From Anaerolineae bacterium (GTDB lineage Bacteria > Chloroflexota > Anaerolineae > Aggregatilineales > UBA2796), in contig JAHBVJ010000020.1 in assembly GCA_019637615.1 (NCBI GenBank), positions 62,001 through 126,000 on the forward strand: 64,000 nt of DNA. The letters are read 5' to 3'. Positions 41,332 to 49,097 of this stretch are shown in pieces; the stretch's first letter is position 1, and every line of letters starts with the position of its first letter. The position numbers and the translations under genes are program-made. Under the pieces are notes generated by a model, which was not told the origin of the DNA, searched no databases, and was given only the letters and a program-made list of their open reading frames with translations.

Positions 41332-41877
41332 ATGTCATTACTCGACACGCTGTTCCAACAGCAAGCCTTCGTGATCAGTCTGATGGTGGTGGCGTTCCTG
41401 ATCGTGAGCGCGTTCGCCGTTCTTGTCGGTGCCTCGGTTGTACAGTGGCGGCGGCAGCATCCAGCCAAGAAGCGCAGCAAGACTAAGCTTGCCCGCCAGC
41501 ATGAAGAAGAATCCGCAGTGCCTGACGCCGCCGAACAGGTCGTCACCGCCAACGCGGCAGCCGCTGTAACCGCCGCGTCTGCCGGTGGACAAACCGCCAC
41601 AGCCACCACCCAGACGGCAGCTCCAGCGGCACTCGTCCCGCCCGCCATCGTGCAAGCCGCCCTGACGCCAGCCGGAAGCGCCCCTGCCAAAGGTGGCGCG
41701 GTCGAAAAGGTCAGCGGCATCAACGACATCCTCGCCAGCGTCTTCACGGATGACAAGGCCGAACATCGCAAAACCCTGTTGCAGGGTGTCGATAAAGTCG
41801 GCGTCAACGATCTCCTCTCTCTAGCCGCCAAAATTCGCGATGGTCTTATTACGCAGAAAACGGCGAAACCAGAGTAA
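41332..41877 (+). CDS. Small membrane protein in the archaellum cluster, unknown
   Basis: 181 aa. One N-terminal helix (FVISLMVVAFLIVSAFAVLV), a basic patch after it (RRQHPAKKRSKTKLARQ), a low-complexity Ala/Thr/Val linker (about 70-120) and a C-terminal cytoplasmic module (VEKVSGINDILASVFTDDKA, VGVNDLLSLAAKIRDGLI). No family is recognised. Its position between arlJ and the peptidase, with 19 and 28 base gaps, makes it part of the cluster; it could be a locus-specific motor or assembly component. Confidence 0.75.
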   Translation: MSLLDTLFQQQAFVISLMVVAFLIVSAFAVLVGASVVQWRRQHPAKKRSKTKLARQHEEESAVPDAAEQVVTANAAAAVTAASAGGQTATATTQTAAPAALVPPAIVQAALTPAGSAPAKGGAVEKVSGINDILASVFTDDKAEHRKTLLQGVDKVGVNDLLSLAAKIRDGLITQKTAKPE

Positions 41878-41905
41878 AGTTATACAAGTGGAGTAAACCT
41901 ATCCT

Positions 41906-42577
41906 ATGTTCAATGTTGCGATTATCGCTGTAATGATCTGCGGTCTGCTGCTGGGGCGCTTGATTTTGCGCGCCTCGGACGCGCTGCCCGTCATGGTGGG
42001 CTATTCGCTAGAGCGGCGCAGTATGGCGACGGATCGCCTCTTTGAACGCTATGCCCGGTATATCGAGCTAGGCGTGCAGGTTGGCTGTGCGCTGGTCGCG
42101 GGGCTGCTGTGGTGGACGCTCGGAGCCGGCCTCACCTTTGGCATCGTGAGTGTGGTATTTTGTCTGCTGCTCCTGATCACCCTGATCGACCTGAAATATC
42201 GGCTCGTGCTCAACTTGGTGGTCTATCCGGCGCTGGTCGGCGCGCTCGTGCTGCACCTCGGCTTGGGGCAACCCATTTTGCCATTCGCGCTCGGCGGCTT
42301 CTTCGCCTTCGGGATTTTTTATCTCGTCGCGCGGATCAAGCCCGGTACGCTCGGCGGTGGCGATGTCAAACTCGCGGCGCTGCTCGGCGTGACCTTCGGC
42401 TTCCCGAATGTGCTCGGCGCGCTCTTGGTCGGTGGTGGCCTTGCCGCTGTCGTCGCGATCACGCTGCTCGTCCAGCGCAAAAACAGCCTGACACTGCCTT
42501 ACGCTCCTTTCCTGTGCGTTGGCGCGTTGGTGGCGCTGCTGCTCAACTGGCTGCCGATGCTGGCGGGAAGAGGCTGA
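41906..42577 (+). CDS. Prepilin/prearchaellin peptidase (A24 family)
   Basis: 223 aa with six to seven membrane helices. The two catalytic aspartates are visible in LITLIDLKYRLV and LGGGDVKLAAL (GxGD). The methyltransferase domain of PilD is absent, leaving the short peptidase core seen in PibD/FlaK and TadV-type enzymes. The first conserved Asp followed by KYRLVLN is more bacterial in look. It would cleave archaellins after the NENG leader. The gene sits between the membrane-protein and PilN-like genes with very short gaps, so it belongs to the same operon. Confidence 0.88.
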   Translation: MFNVAIIAVMICGLLLGRLILRASDALPVMVGYSLERRSMATDRLFERYARYIELGVQVGCALVAGLLWWTLGAGLTFGIVSVVFCLLLLITLIDLKYRLVLNLVVYPALVGALVLHLGLGQPILPFALGGFFAFGIFYLVARIKPGTLGGGDVKLAALLGVTFGFPNVLGALLVGGGLAAVVAITLLVQRKNSLTLPYAPFLCVGALVALLLNWLPMLAGRG

Positions 42578-42580
42578 ACC

Positions 42581-43357
42581 ATGCCAGAACCAATTGAAGC
42601 GCTGGAAGAAGATGTTGAAAGCGAACCCAAGCCAGCCGCGCTACCGTTCCGCGTCCGCACCATCTTCCTGTGGCTGCTCATCATCGGGTTAGGATTGCTG
42701 ATGATCCCGCTGAGTCTGGTTGGCAGCACCATCACGCAGGTCAGCCCGCCGCTGGAAACCGAGTTAAGTGATCTCGTGGTTACGCTGACCAGCGTGGTTC
42801 CCAAATCCGCTGATCAACAGGACGCGCAAGCCACATTGTTCGCCATCCAAGATCAGATCACGGCGCTCGATGCGCTGCGTCCGACGCTGATCGCCAGCCA
42901 TCGTGATTGGCCCGCGCTGATGTCGGTAATCGCCAATTATGACCTCACGCAGATGAAGGTCACGGCGTTGCGCGAACAAAATGGGCAGGTTATCCTCAGC
43001 GGGGAAGCCAACAACGAAGCCATCGTCATGAATTATGCGCAGCATCTACGCGATGCTGGTTTATTCGAGAATGTGTCCGTGCAGAGCATCGCCCTCCGCA
43101 CGCTGGATACGCCCACGCCGACCGCGACAACAGTCGTCGTGACCGAAGTGCCAATTGCGACCAATACGCTGCTGCCCAATGTAACACCGCTCGGCACGTC
43201 GGAATTGAATGCCATTTTGAAACCATCTGCTACGTCGGGGACAGCCAAGCCAAGCCCGACACAGATCAACATTACCGATGAACCGCGTACAACGCTGGCT
43301 GTCTTCTCTATCGCGGTTGAAGTGAGATTGTCTACCTATGGTCGCGTCGCCAACTGA
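42581..43357 (+). CDS. PilN-like membrane protein
   Basis: 258 aa. A cytoplasmic acidic N-terminus (EALEEDVESEPKPA), one membrane helix (IFLWLLIIGLGLLMIPLSLV), a coiled linker and an α/β ferredoxin-like domain (MKVTALREQNGQVILSGEAN, NYAQHLRDAGLFENVSVQSI) follow, as in PilN/GspL-type fimbrial assembly proteins. A Thr/Pro-rich C-terminal stretch with TPTPTATTVVVTEVP is added. PilN pairs with PilO in the type IV pilus alignment complex. There is no PilM gene nearby. The gene overlaps the PilO-like gene by 20 bases. Confidence 0.7.
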   Translation: MPEPIEALEEDVESEPKPAALPFRVRTIFLWLLIIGLGLLMIPLSLVGSTITQVSPPLETELSDLVVTLTSVVPKSADQQDAQATLFAIQDQITALDALRPTLIASHRDWPALMSVIANYDLTQMKVTALREQNGQVILSGEANNEAIVMNYAQHLRDAGLFENVSVQSIALRTLDTPTPTATTVVVTEVPIATNTLLPNVTPLGTSELNAILKPSATSGTAKPSPTQINITDEPRTTLAVFSIAVEVRLSTYGRVAN

Positions 43358-44858
43358 CCTCCGCAAACGCCTGATGGCGTTGCTGCCGATCTTATTGTTG
43401 ATGTTGATCATCGGCGGCAATCTGATGGTGGTTGCTAAAACCATCCTCCCCGCGTGGAAAGATTACGACGCGCTGCAAAACGAAGTGTCGATGGCGAGAA
43501 CCGCCGTAGAGGACAAACTCTCGTCGCAAGATGGGCAGGAAGAACTCGATATTACGCGGCTGCGCGTGGACAACATGGCAACGCAAATGTACGACTCCGC
43601 CGCGCTGCTCTTGACCAAACAACAGCTAGATACCGTCCTCAGCCATATCTACGATTACGCCAACAAAAACAATGTCGCGATTGCTGACCTGCAACTGCAA
43701 GGCGATCCCGCTCTCATCGCTGCCAATGCAGGGAGCGCCAACCTCAGTACCTCGACCGCCTTTGAAACGCGGGTATTCAAATTGCAGGTGACGGGGCCAA
43801 TGCGTCAGTTGATGAGCTTTGTGGTGGACGCGCGCGAACTTTCCGCCCTCGGCGTGGTGATCAGCGATTTCAGCATCAGTCCTGACGACAGCAGCTCGAT
43901 TGCTGTCCAGCCGCTGACGTTAGCAATGACGCTTACTATGTATAGTTCGCCTCATGCCTCTGGCAACGCGCTCACCAATCTGCCGGAACCGGGGCAACCT
44001 GTACTTGTCCTCCCGACTGCCACCCTGACGCCCATTGCTACCAACACGCCCGATCCTAGTGTGACGCCGACGATCACCCCGACACCCTTACCACCGACGA
44101 TGACGCCAAGCATGACGCCGACTTTTACGGCGACGGCGACGATCACGCCGACACCAACCAGCATGGTGACGGCGACAGAGCCAGTCCCCACAGCGACCCC
44201 GACGCTGCTCGGTCAGTGCTCACCCGTCGGCGGCGACATCATGGCGACCCTGATTTTCTCCAAGGTGCAAAAAGCGACCGGATTCTGCAACATCCAAGTG
44301 TGGCCGTTTGATCTCGATCAGGCGTACGATTTCGTGTTGGACATTGTGCGGCGGAGCGGTGACGCACACTATCGCATGGAACTGCGCGACAGCGAGAACA
44401 AGCTGATCTCAGCCACCGAGAGCAGCGCGGATGGGCGCGGCATTCTGGTCGCGCATACCGACAGCGGTCATTTCAACCTGAATATCATCCCGATTTCCTC
44501 CACGGGGCCGTGGGAATACAACGTCGCCATCTGGCAGGGGATGCCCGTCATCTCCCTCGCGTGGCGGCAGAGCAGTTTCAGCAGCCACACCAGCGTCGAG
44601 GGTCAGCAGAACGTCACGGCATGGCGCTATACGGTCAATAACGCCGTAGAAACCTATCAGGTCGATGTCAAGCGCACCGATGGCAATCTGGAATACAATC
44701 TTGTCGTGCTGGACGCCGACCGCAAGACCATCGCCTCTGCCCGCAGCATCGATGGCGCGGTCTCGATCACCATCACCTCGAAACGCGGCGTCTACTACAC
44801 CGTCCTAACCGCCGTCGAAGGCACCAGCGGATCGTACAGCATCGGTCTGCTCCAATAA
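43338..44858 (+). CDS. PilO-like protein with PPC-type extracellular domains
   Basis: 506 aa. One N-terminal helix (LLPILLLMLIIGGNLMVVAK), a coiled-coil (about 45-90) and a PilO-like ferredoxin fold (FKLQVTGPMRQLMSFVVDAR, LSALGVVISDFSISPDDSS) form the first 220 residues. A Thr/Pro linker of ~60 residues (repeated TPT/MTP) leads to a C-terminal region of two β-sandwich domains resembling bacterial pre-peptidase C-terminal domains (ATLIFSKVQKATGFCNIQVW; YDFVLDIVRRSGDAHYRMEL; ENVT-type second copy). Bacterial PilO is normally ~200 aa without such domains. Last gene of the locus. Confidence 0.7.
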   Translation: MVASPTDLRKRLMALLPILLLMLIIGGNLMVVAKTILPAWKDYDALQNEVSMARTAVEDKLSSQDGQEELDITRLRVDNMATQMYDSAALLLTKQQLDTVLSHIYDYANKNNVAIADLQLQGDPALIAANAGSANLSTSTAFETRVFKLQVTGPMRQLMSFVVDARELSALGVVISDFSISPDDSSSIAVQPLTLAMTLTMYSSPHASGNALTNLPEPGQPVLVLPTATLTPIATNTPDPSVTPTITPTPLPPTMTPSMTPTFTATATITPTPTSMVTATEPVPTATPTLLGQCSPVGGDIMATLIFSKVQKATGFCNIQVWPFDLDQAYDFVLDIVRRSGDAHYRMELRDSENKLISATESSADGRGILVAHTDSGHFNLNIIPISSTGPWEYNVAIWQGMPVISLAWRQSSFSSHTSVEGQQNVTAWRYTVNNAVETYQVDVKRTDGNLEYNLVVLDADRKTIASARSIDGAVSITITSKRGVYYTVLTAVEGTSGSYSIGLLQ

Positions 44859-44871
44859 CTCGAATTTTCTC

Positions 44872-44930
44872 GCGACGGTCGGCGTCAACTCGACGTTTGA
44901 CCGTTGACAGCCGACTCCCTTAACCGTCGC
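44872..44930. terminator. Long imperfect hairpin after the archaellum locus
   Basis: GCGACG, GTCGGC and GTCAAC on the left pair with GTTGAC, GCCGAC and CGTCGC on the right (18 bp in three blocks). The mismatches are a single A and a 9-base right-side bulge. Lacks a T-tract. It lies 14 bases after the PilO-like stop codon and probably ends or stabilises the operon transcript. Confidence 0.45.
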
Positions 44931-45003
44931 ATTGCGTGGATGACGAGTTTTCAGTATAGTTGCCCCTCGATAGATGTAACACGGATAGACGGAGTAACGT
45001 TGG

Positions 45004-47103
45004 ATGCTGGTGCGGGCAATTCGGCTAACGGATAAGTTCGGGAATGCACTGCTGCGGATCGCGATCTGGCTCGGTGAGGTGCTGCTGCTTCAGTTGTATC
45101 GACTGCGCACCGCGTTTGCCGATCTGCTGGGGCTGGTGTGGTTCGCAGGGACGCAGCTCCGCGCCGGACGGATCGCACTGGAAACCAACCTCGAACGCCG
45201 CCGCCAGATCATGGCGCGCCGCGTCGCCGAAGTTGCCACGCGCACGGTTGTCCGCGAAGACCCGCTCAAGACGCAAAACCGCGCCCTCAGCATCTTCACG
45301 ATGGTGTTGATGCTGACATTGATCGGCCTGATCGTGTGGTTTACCAGCAACGCGCCACGGCAGGAAAACACCCCTAAAGGTGGCGTGCCAATAGTGCTGG
45401 CGACCACGCCCGCGCCCACCCTCACGCCGACTATCAACCCGACGGCGACGCTCTCGACGCAAGCCTATCTAGCTGGCAGCGTGGTCTATTCGCAGCGCGA
45501 AAACGGGCAAGATCAACTGTGGGCATTCACGATTGGCAAGGGTGCGCCCGTCCGCTTGACCAACGTGGGAGATAACCGCAACCCCGTTTGGAGTCCCGAT
45601 AGCACCAAGATCGCCTTCCAGAGTAACCGTGACGGCAACTGGGAACTCTACGTGCTCGACCTCACCACCGGACAGAGCCGCCGCCTGACGACCTCGCTGT
45701 TTTACAAGGGCGCGCCGACATGGAGTCCTGATGGCAAGTTCCTTGCCTACGAATCTTACGAGGGCGACAACCTCAACATCTGGATCGCGCCTACTGACGG
45801 CTCTTCGCAACCGCAGCAGTTAACCTTCAACCCCGCGCCGGATTTTTCGCCCGCGTGGTTCCCGGCGGGCTTGGGGCGCAAGATTGCCTACGTGAGCTTG
45901 CGCGACGGCAATGACGAGATTTACGTGATCGACTTGAACAGCGCCTCGGAAGTCGGTGCGCAGCGCGTCACCAACACGCCGACCATCGATGAGGATCATC
46001 CGGTGTGGAGTCCTGATGGCACGATGATCGCCTACAGCGGGCGTGTGGCGGGGCAGGATAATGTCTTCGTCAAAGTCGTAGATGATGTGAACGCTGAACC
46101 ACGCCTGATCGGGCGCGGCATTGAGCCAACGTGGTCGCCGGACAGCAGCACGGTGATCTTTGTGCAATATGTGCCAGATGTCGGCGTGCCGCTGCTGGTC
46201 AGCGTGCCCGTGCGCAATACCGGAATCGCCGCCATCGCTGCCAACCCGACAGGCAAAACCCACCATCCAAGCTGGACACGGCAAGAATTGCCGCCCGCGC
46301 TCATCGCCAGCGGAGGACTCGCTGCGCCACAAACACCGCCGTTGTGTGTGGACACTTCTGATCCTGCGCAACCGGAACCGCCGATCTATTCGCTACGGCA
46401 GATTAGCGGTGTAGTCATCCCCAATGGAGCCACCCTCCTGTCTGACCGCGTCGATGAGTCATTCAATTCGCTGCGCCAGCTCGTCCAGCAGCGCACTGGC
46501 TACGACTTCCTCGGTCAGCTTTCTGACATGTACTGGGATCCCAGCCGCATCCCCGAACCCGGGCAAAGCCGCAACAACTGGCAATATACGGGGCGCGCCT
46601 TCTCGTTCGACCGCAACTTGATTTATAACGTGCCCTCGCCCATCGAGATCATGCGCGAGGATTTGGACACAGGCACCTATTGGCGCATCTACATCCGCGT
46701 CGCGCCGAACGCGCAACAGGGGCAGCTTGGCGAACCACTCAAGCAGCGTCCGTGGGACTTCACCGCCCGTTCTTCCGGCGACGCGGAAGCCTTCGAGCAA
46801 GGCGGTCTGCTCAAGCCTGCCGTGCCCTCCGGCTATTACGTCGATTTCACCGATCTGGCGGATGACTGCGGATGGGAGCGTGTGCCCTCAGAAAAACAGT
46901 GGCGTTCCAACTTCTCCAGCTTGCTGTACTGGCAGTTCGAGAAGCGCGACGGGTTGACGTGGGAACAAGCCATGCTAGAGGTCATGAGTCGGGCAGATTT
47001 CCAAGCCTTCTTGAACGGCCCTACGCCCGTCCCGACGCGCCGTGAGCAAGCCACCAACACACCGCTGCCACGCCGTTCCGCGACGCCTGTACCGCCAGCT
47101 TAA
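45004..47103 (+). CDS. Membrane-anchored TolB-like propeller protein
   Basis: 699 aa. A ~95-residue N-terminal cytoplasmic amphipathic region (LLRIAIWLGEVLLLQLYRLR) leads to one membrane helix (TMVLMLTLIGLIVWFTSN) at about 98-117 and a Thr/Pro linker. A PD40/TolB propeller follows (about 160-430: VWSPDSTKIAFQSNRDGNW, TWSPDGKFLAYESYEGD, VWSPDGTMIAYSGRV). The C-terminal ~230 residues are a domain I do not recognise, with VVIPNGATLLSDRVDESFNS, MYWDPSRIPEPG and DLADDCGWERVPSEKQW. The whole extracellular portion likely binds proteins or glycans. GGAG lies upstream. It converges with another propeller gene. Confidence 0.85.
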   Translation: MLVRAIRLTDKFGNALLRIAIWLGEVLLLQLYRLRTAFADLLGLVWFAGTQLRAGRIALETNLERRRQIMARRVAEVATRTVVREDPLKTQNRALSIFTMVLMLTLIGLIVWFTSNAPRQENTPKGGVPIVLATTPAPTLTPTINPTATLSTQAYLAGSVVYSQRENGQDQLWAFTIGKGAPVRLTNVGDNRNPVWSPDSTKIAFQSNRDGNWELYVLDLTTGQSRRLTTSLFYKGAPTWSPDGKFLAYESYEGDNLNIWIAPTDGSSQPQQLTFNPAPDFSPAWFPAGLGRKIAYVSLRDGNDEIYVIDLNSASEVGAQRVTNTPTIDEDHPVWSPDGTMIAYSGRVAGQDNVFVKVVDDVNAEPRLIGRGIEPTWSPDSSTVIFVQYVPDVGVPLLVSVPVRNTGIAAIAANPTGKTHHPSWTRQELPPALIASGGLAAPQTPPLCVDTSDPAQPEPPIYSLRQISGVVIPNGATLLSDRVDESFNSLRQLVQQRTGYDFLGQLSDMYWDPSRIPEPGQSRNNWQYTGRAFSFDRNLIYNVPSPIEIMREDLDTGTYWRIYIRVAPNAQQGQLGEPLKQRPWDFTARSSGDAEAFEQGGLLKPAVPSGYYVDFTDLADDCGWERVPSEKQWRSNFSSLLYWQFEKRDGLTWEQAMLEVMSRADFQAFLNGPTPVPTRREQATNTPLPRRSATPVPPA

Positions 47104-47117
47104 GGTACGCTGCACGG

Positions 47118-49073
47118 CTAGTTCGAACAGCGCGTCCAACCATACAGACCCGTGTTCATGGGTGAGGTGTTGGTGTCGAGCGGCAAATTGTGCTCGAAGA
47201 TCGGGTTGCCGTCCGCGTCACTAACCACCAAGCGGAGCTGCGTTCCATCCAATTTGAGGTAGGCTAGTTTGTCTTGCGCAACAGGCAGCCAAGAAGCCAT
47301 TTGTTGCGACGATGCCCCTAGATAGCGCGACCAACTGCCATCCAGCGCCGCAAGATACAGCCCCGAATCGACCACGATCCCGACGCGATCACCCGTCTGC
47401 GCGACGGAAGCCTGAATGGTGGCGAACGGCGGCAGGTTGGTCAGCAAGGCGCGTTGCTGCCCTGTGCGCAGATCGAGCAGCATGACTGACCACAACTGAT
47501 CCCCCTCGTAGCGCCGATAAAACAGATAATTGCGGTTGCGGGTCATGGACAGAAACGTAGGCACATCCGTGACATCATGGGGCTGATCACTGTTTGCGGC
47601 TAACCACGCCAGATGCTGTACGTCGCCCTTCAGCCAGTCGATCACGATCCACGCCTCGTCGGTGTAGCTGTCGCGCAGGCGGAACGGCACAAAGCCGCCG
47701 CGTTGACTGAGCGCGTCCGCCCCCGTGATCAAGCGCGTTTGCTGGCCTGTTTGTGTATCGAGAATATCCACGTTCAAACTAGCGTCCTGCTGGCGGGTGG
47801 TGAGGATCAGATCGCGGCGGGCATTCGGGCGCTGTTCTGCGGGCGCGGAGGGGGTGGTTCCCCGCCGCCGCAGATCATCGATCTGCATGGCTTCGTTGAA
47901 GACTTCCGGTGCCCATTCCAGCGGAATACGCGTGGCGATGCTGTCCGTTTTGCCCGTCGCCGCCTCGTAAGCACGCAACCGTACCTCGGTCGGGATGCTG
48001 TCCGGCACATCCTCCAGAAAGTACCAGCGATCTCCATTGGCTGACCACAACCCCGCCCGCACCGTATAACCGGAATTCTCACTGATCCATTGCCCCCGCA
48101 TACCCGTCGGTGCGTCGGACAGCAGCGTCCCTTCCGCCGTCACGAACTGGTACATTTTCGGGCCGAGACCAGCCGCACTATGCGCCACCGTGCGCCGATA
48201 GCCAACAACGGCGAGATGCGCGCCGGTGGGCGACCAGACCAACGTTTGCGCGTCCATGTTGGCGGCCAGCGTGACAAGATGCTGCGCTCCATCCGTGGCA
48301 GCATACAGCAGCACTTGCGACGGTGCGTCATCATGCTTAACGAGCAGGCCGAGCAGCGGCGCGACGGGTGACCACACCGCCGCTTCCATCGGCGCGGTGA
48401 TGGGCAGTTTGATTTCACGCAGCGTTTGTGTATCCCAGATGGTGTAGCGCGTATTGCCCGCGTTGGTTTGCGTCACCAGATAGCGGTTATCGGCTGACCA
48501 TGCGAGGGGCTGCTCCAGTTTGCCTTTCATGGTGTTGGGATGCAGTGTGCGCGGGTTGCTGCCATCTTCGTTGATCAGCCTGATCGTATCGTTGCCGATG
48601 GCATCTTCCCAGAACAGGCTGACTTGTGTCCAATCGGGCGACCATAACGGATTGAGCGGTTGTATGTCGGGGCTGCTGACGTAAGTGACCCACTGCGTCG
48701 ATATGCCCGCCGTGATGGGGACGATGTCGCGGGTATCGACGCTCCCATTCGCTGCCATTGCGCCGAGGCCAATTTGATATTGCGGAGGCAGCAAGGCGGC
48801 ATGTTCGGCTTGCGTATACGGCTGAAGCCGACTCAACATGCGGACGCGCGGCGTGGTGCTGACCGTCGTCCACATGAATTCGTGCCGCATCAGCGCCATG
48901 AAGCCAGTGCCGCCATCGACCATGTACATTTGAAGCGGCGAACCCATTTGTGGAAAGGTCGCCAAGTACAAACAGGCAAATTCATCTGTTGACGGGTGTG
49001 GCAAGACGAAGGCCGCCATCAGCAGACTGATGATTGTGACACTTAGCCCTGCCATCCGGATTATCCACCGCAT
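47118..49073 (-). CDS. Secreted TolB-like propeller protein A
   Basis: 651 aa with an N-terminal signal sequence (AGLSVTIISLLMAAFVLPHP), then two propeller-like regions of WSPD/WSADNRY repeats (PLWSPDWTQVSLFWEDAI, PLAWSADNRYLVTQ, VWSPTGAHLAVVGYRR, LWSANGDRWYFLEDV) and a C-terminal third of similar β-repeats ending TGLYGWTRCS. It is a paralogue of the next upstream gene (same organisation, same ending), so they arose by tandem duplication. No catalytic motif is visible. Probably an extracellular scaffold or binding protein. Confidence 0.8.
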   Translation of the reverse strand: MRWIIRMAGLSVTIISLLMAAFVLPHPSTDEFACLYLATFPQMGSPLQMYMVDGGTGFMALMRHEFMWTTVSTTPRVRMLSRLQPYTQAEHAALLPPQYQIGLGAMAANGSVDTRDIVPITAGISTQWVTYVSSPDIQPLNPLWSPDWTQVSLFWEDAIGNDTIRLINEDGSNPRTLHPNTMKGKLEQPLAWSADNRYLVTQTNAGNTRYTIWDTQTLREIKLPITAPMEAAVWSPVAPLLGLLVKHDDAPSQVLLYAATDGAQHLVTLAANMDAQTLVWSPTGAHLAVVGYRRTVAHSAAGLGPKMYQFVTAEGTLLSDAPTGMRGQWISENSGYTVRAGLWSANGDRWYFLEDVPDSIPTEVRLRAYEAATGKTDSIATRIPLEWAPEVFNEAMQIDDLRRRGTTPSAPAEQRPNARRDLILTTRQQDASLNVDILDTQTGQQTRLITGADALSQRGGFVPFRLRDSYTDEAWIVIDWLKGDVQHLAWLAANSDQPHDVTDVPTFLSMTRNRNYLFYRRYEGDQLWSVMLLDLRTGQQRALLTNLPPFATIQASVAQTGDRVGIVVDSGLYLAALDGSWSRYLGASSQQMASWLPVAQDKLAYLKLDGTQLRLVVSDADGNPIFEHNLPLDTNTSPMNTGLYGWTRCSN

Positions 49074-49097
49074 CCCTGCCCCTCACCCCTATCGCGT

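Noticed and set aside
33277..42577. Interpretation as a Tad or Flp pilus
   Set aside because: A two-part TadB/C pair, RcpA-like secretin and TadE/F genes are missing, while ArlH and archaellin-specific features are present.
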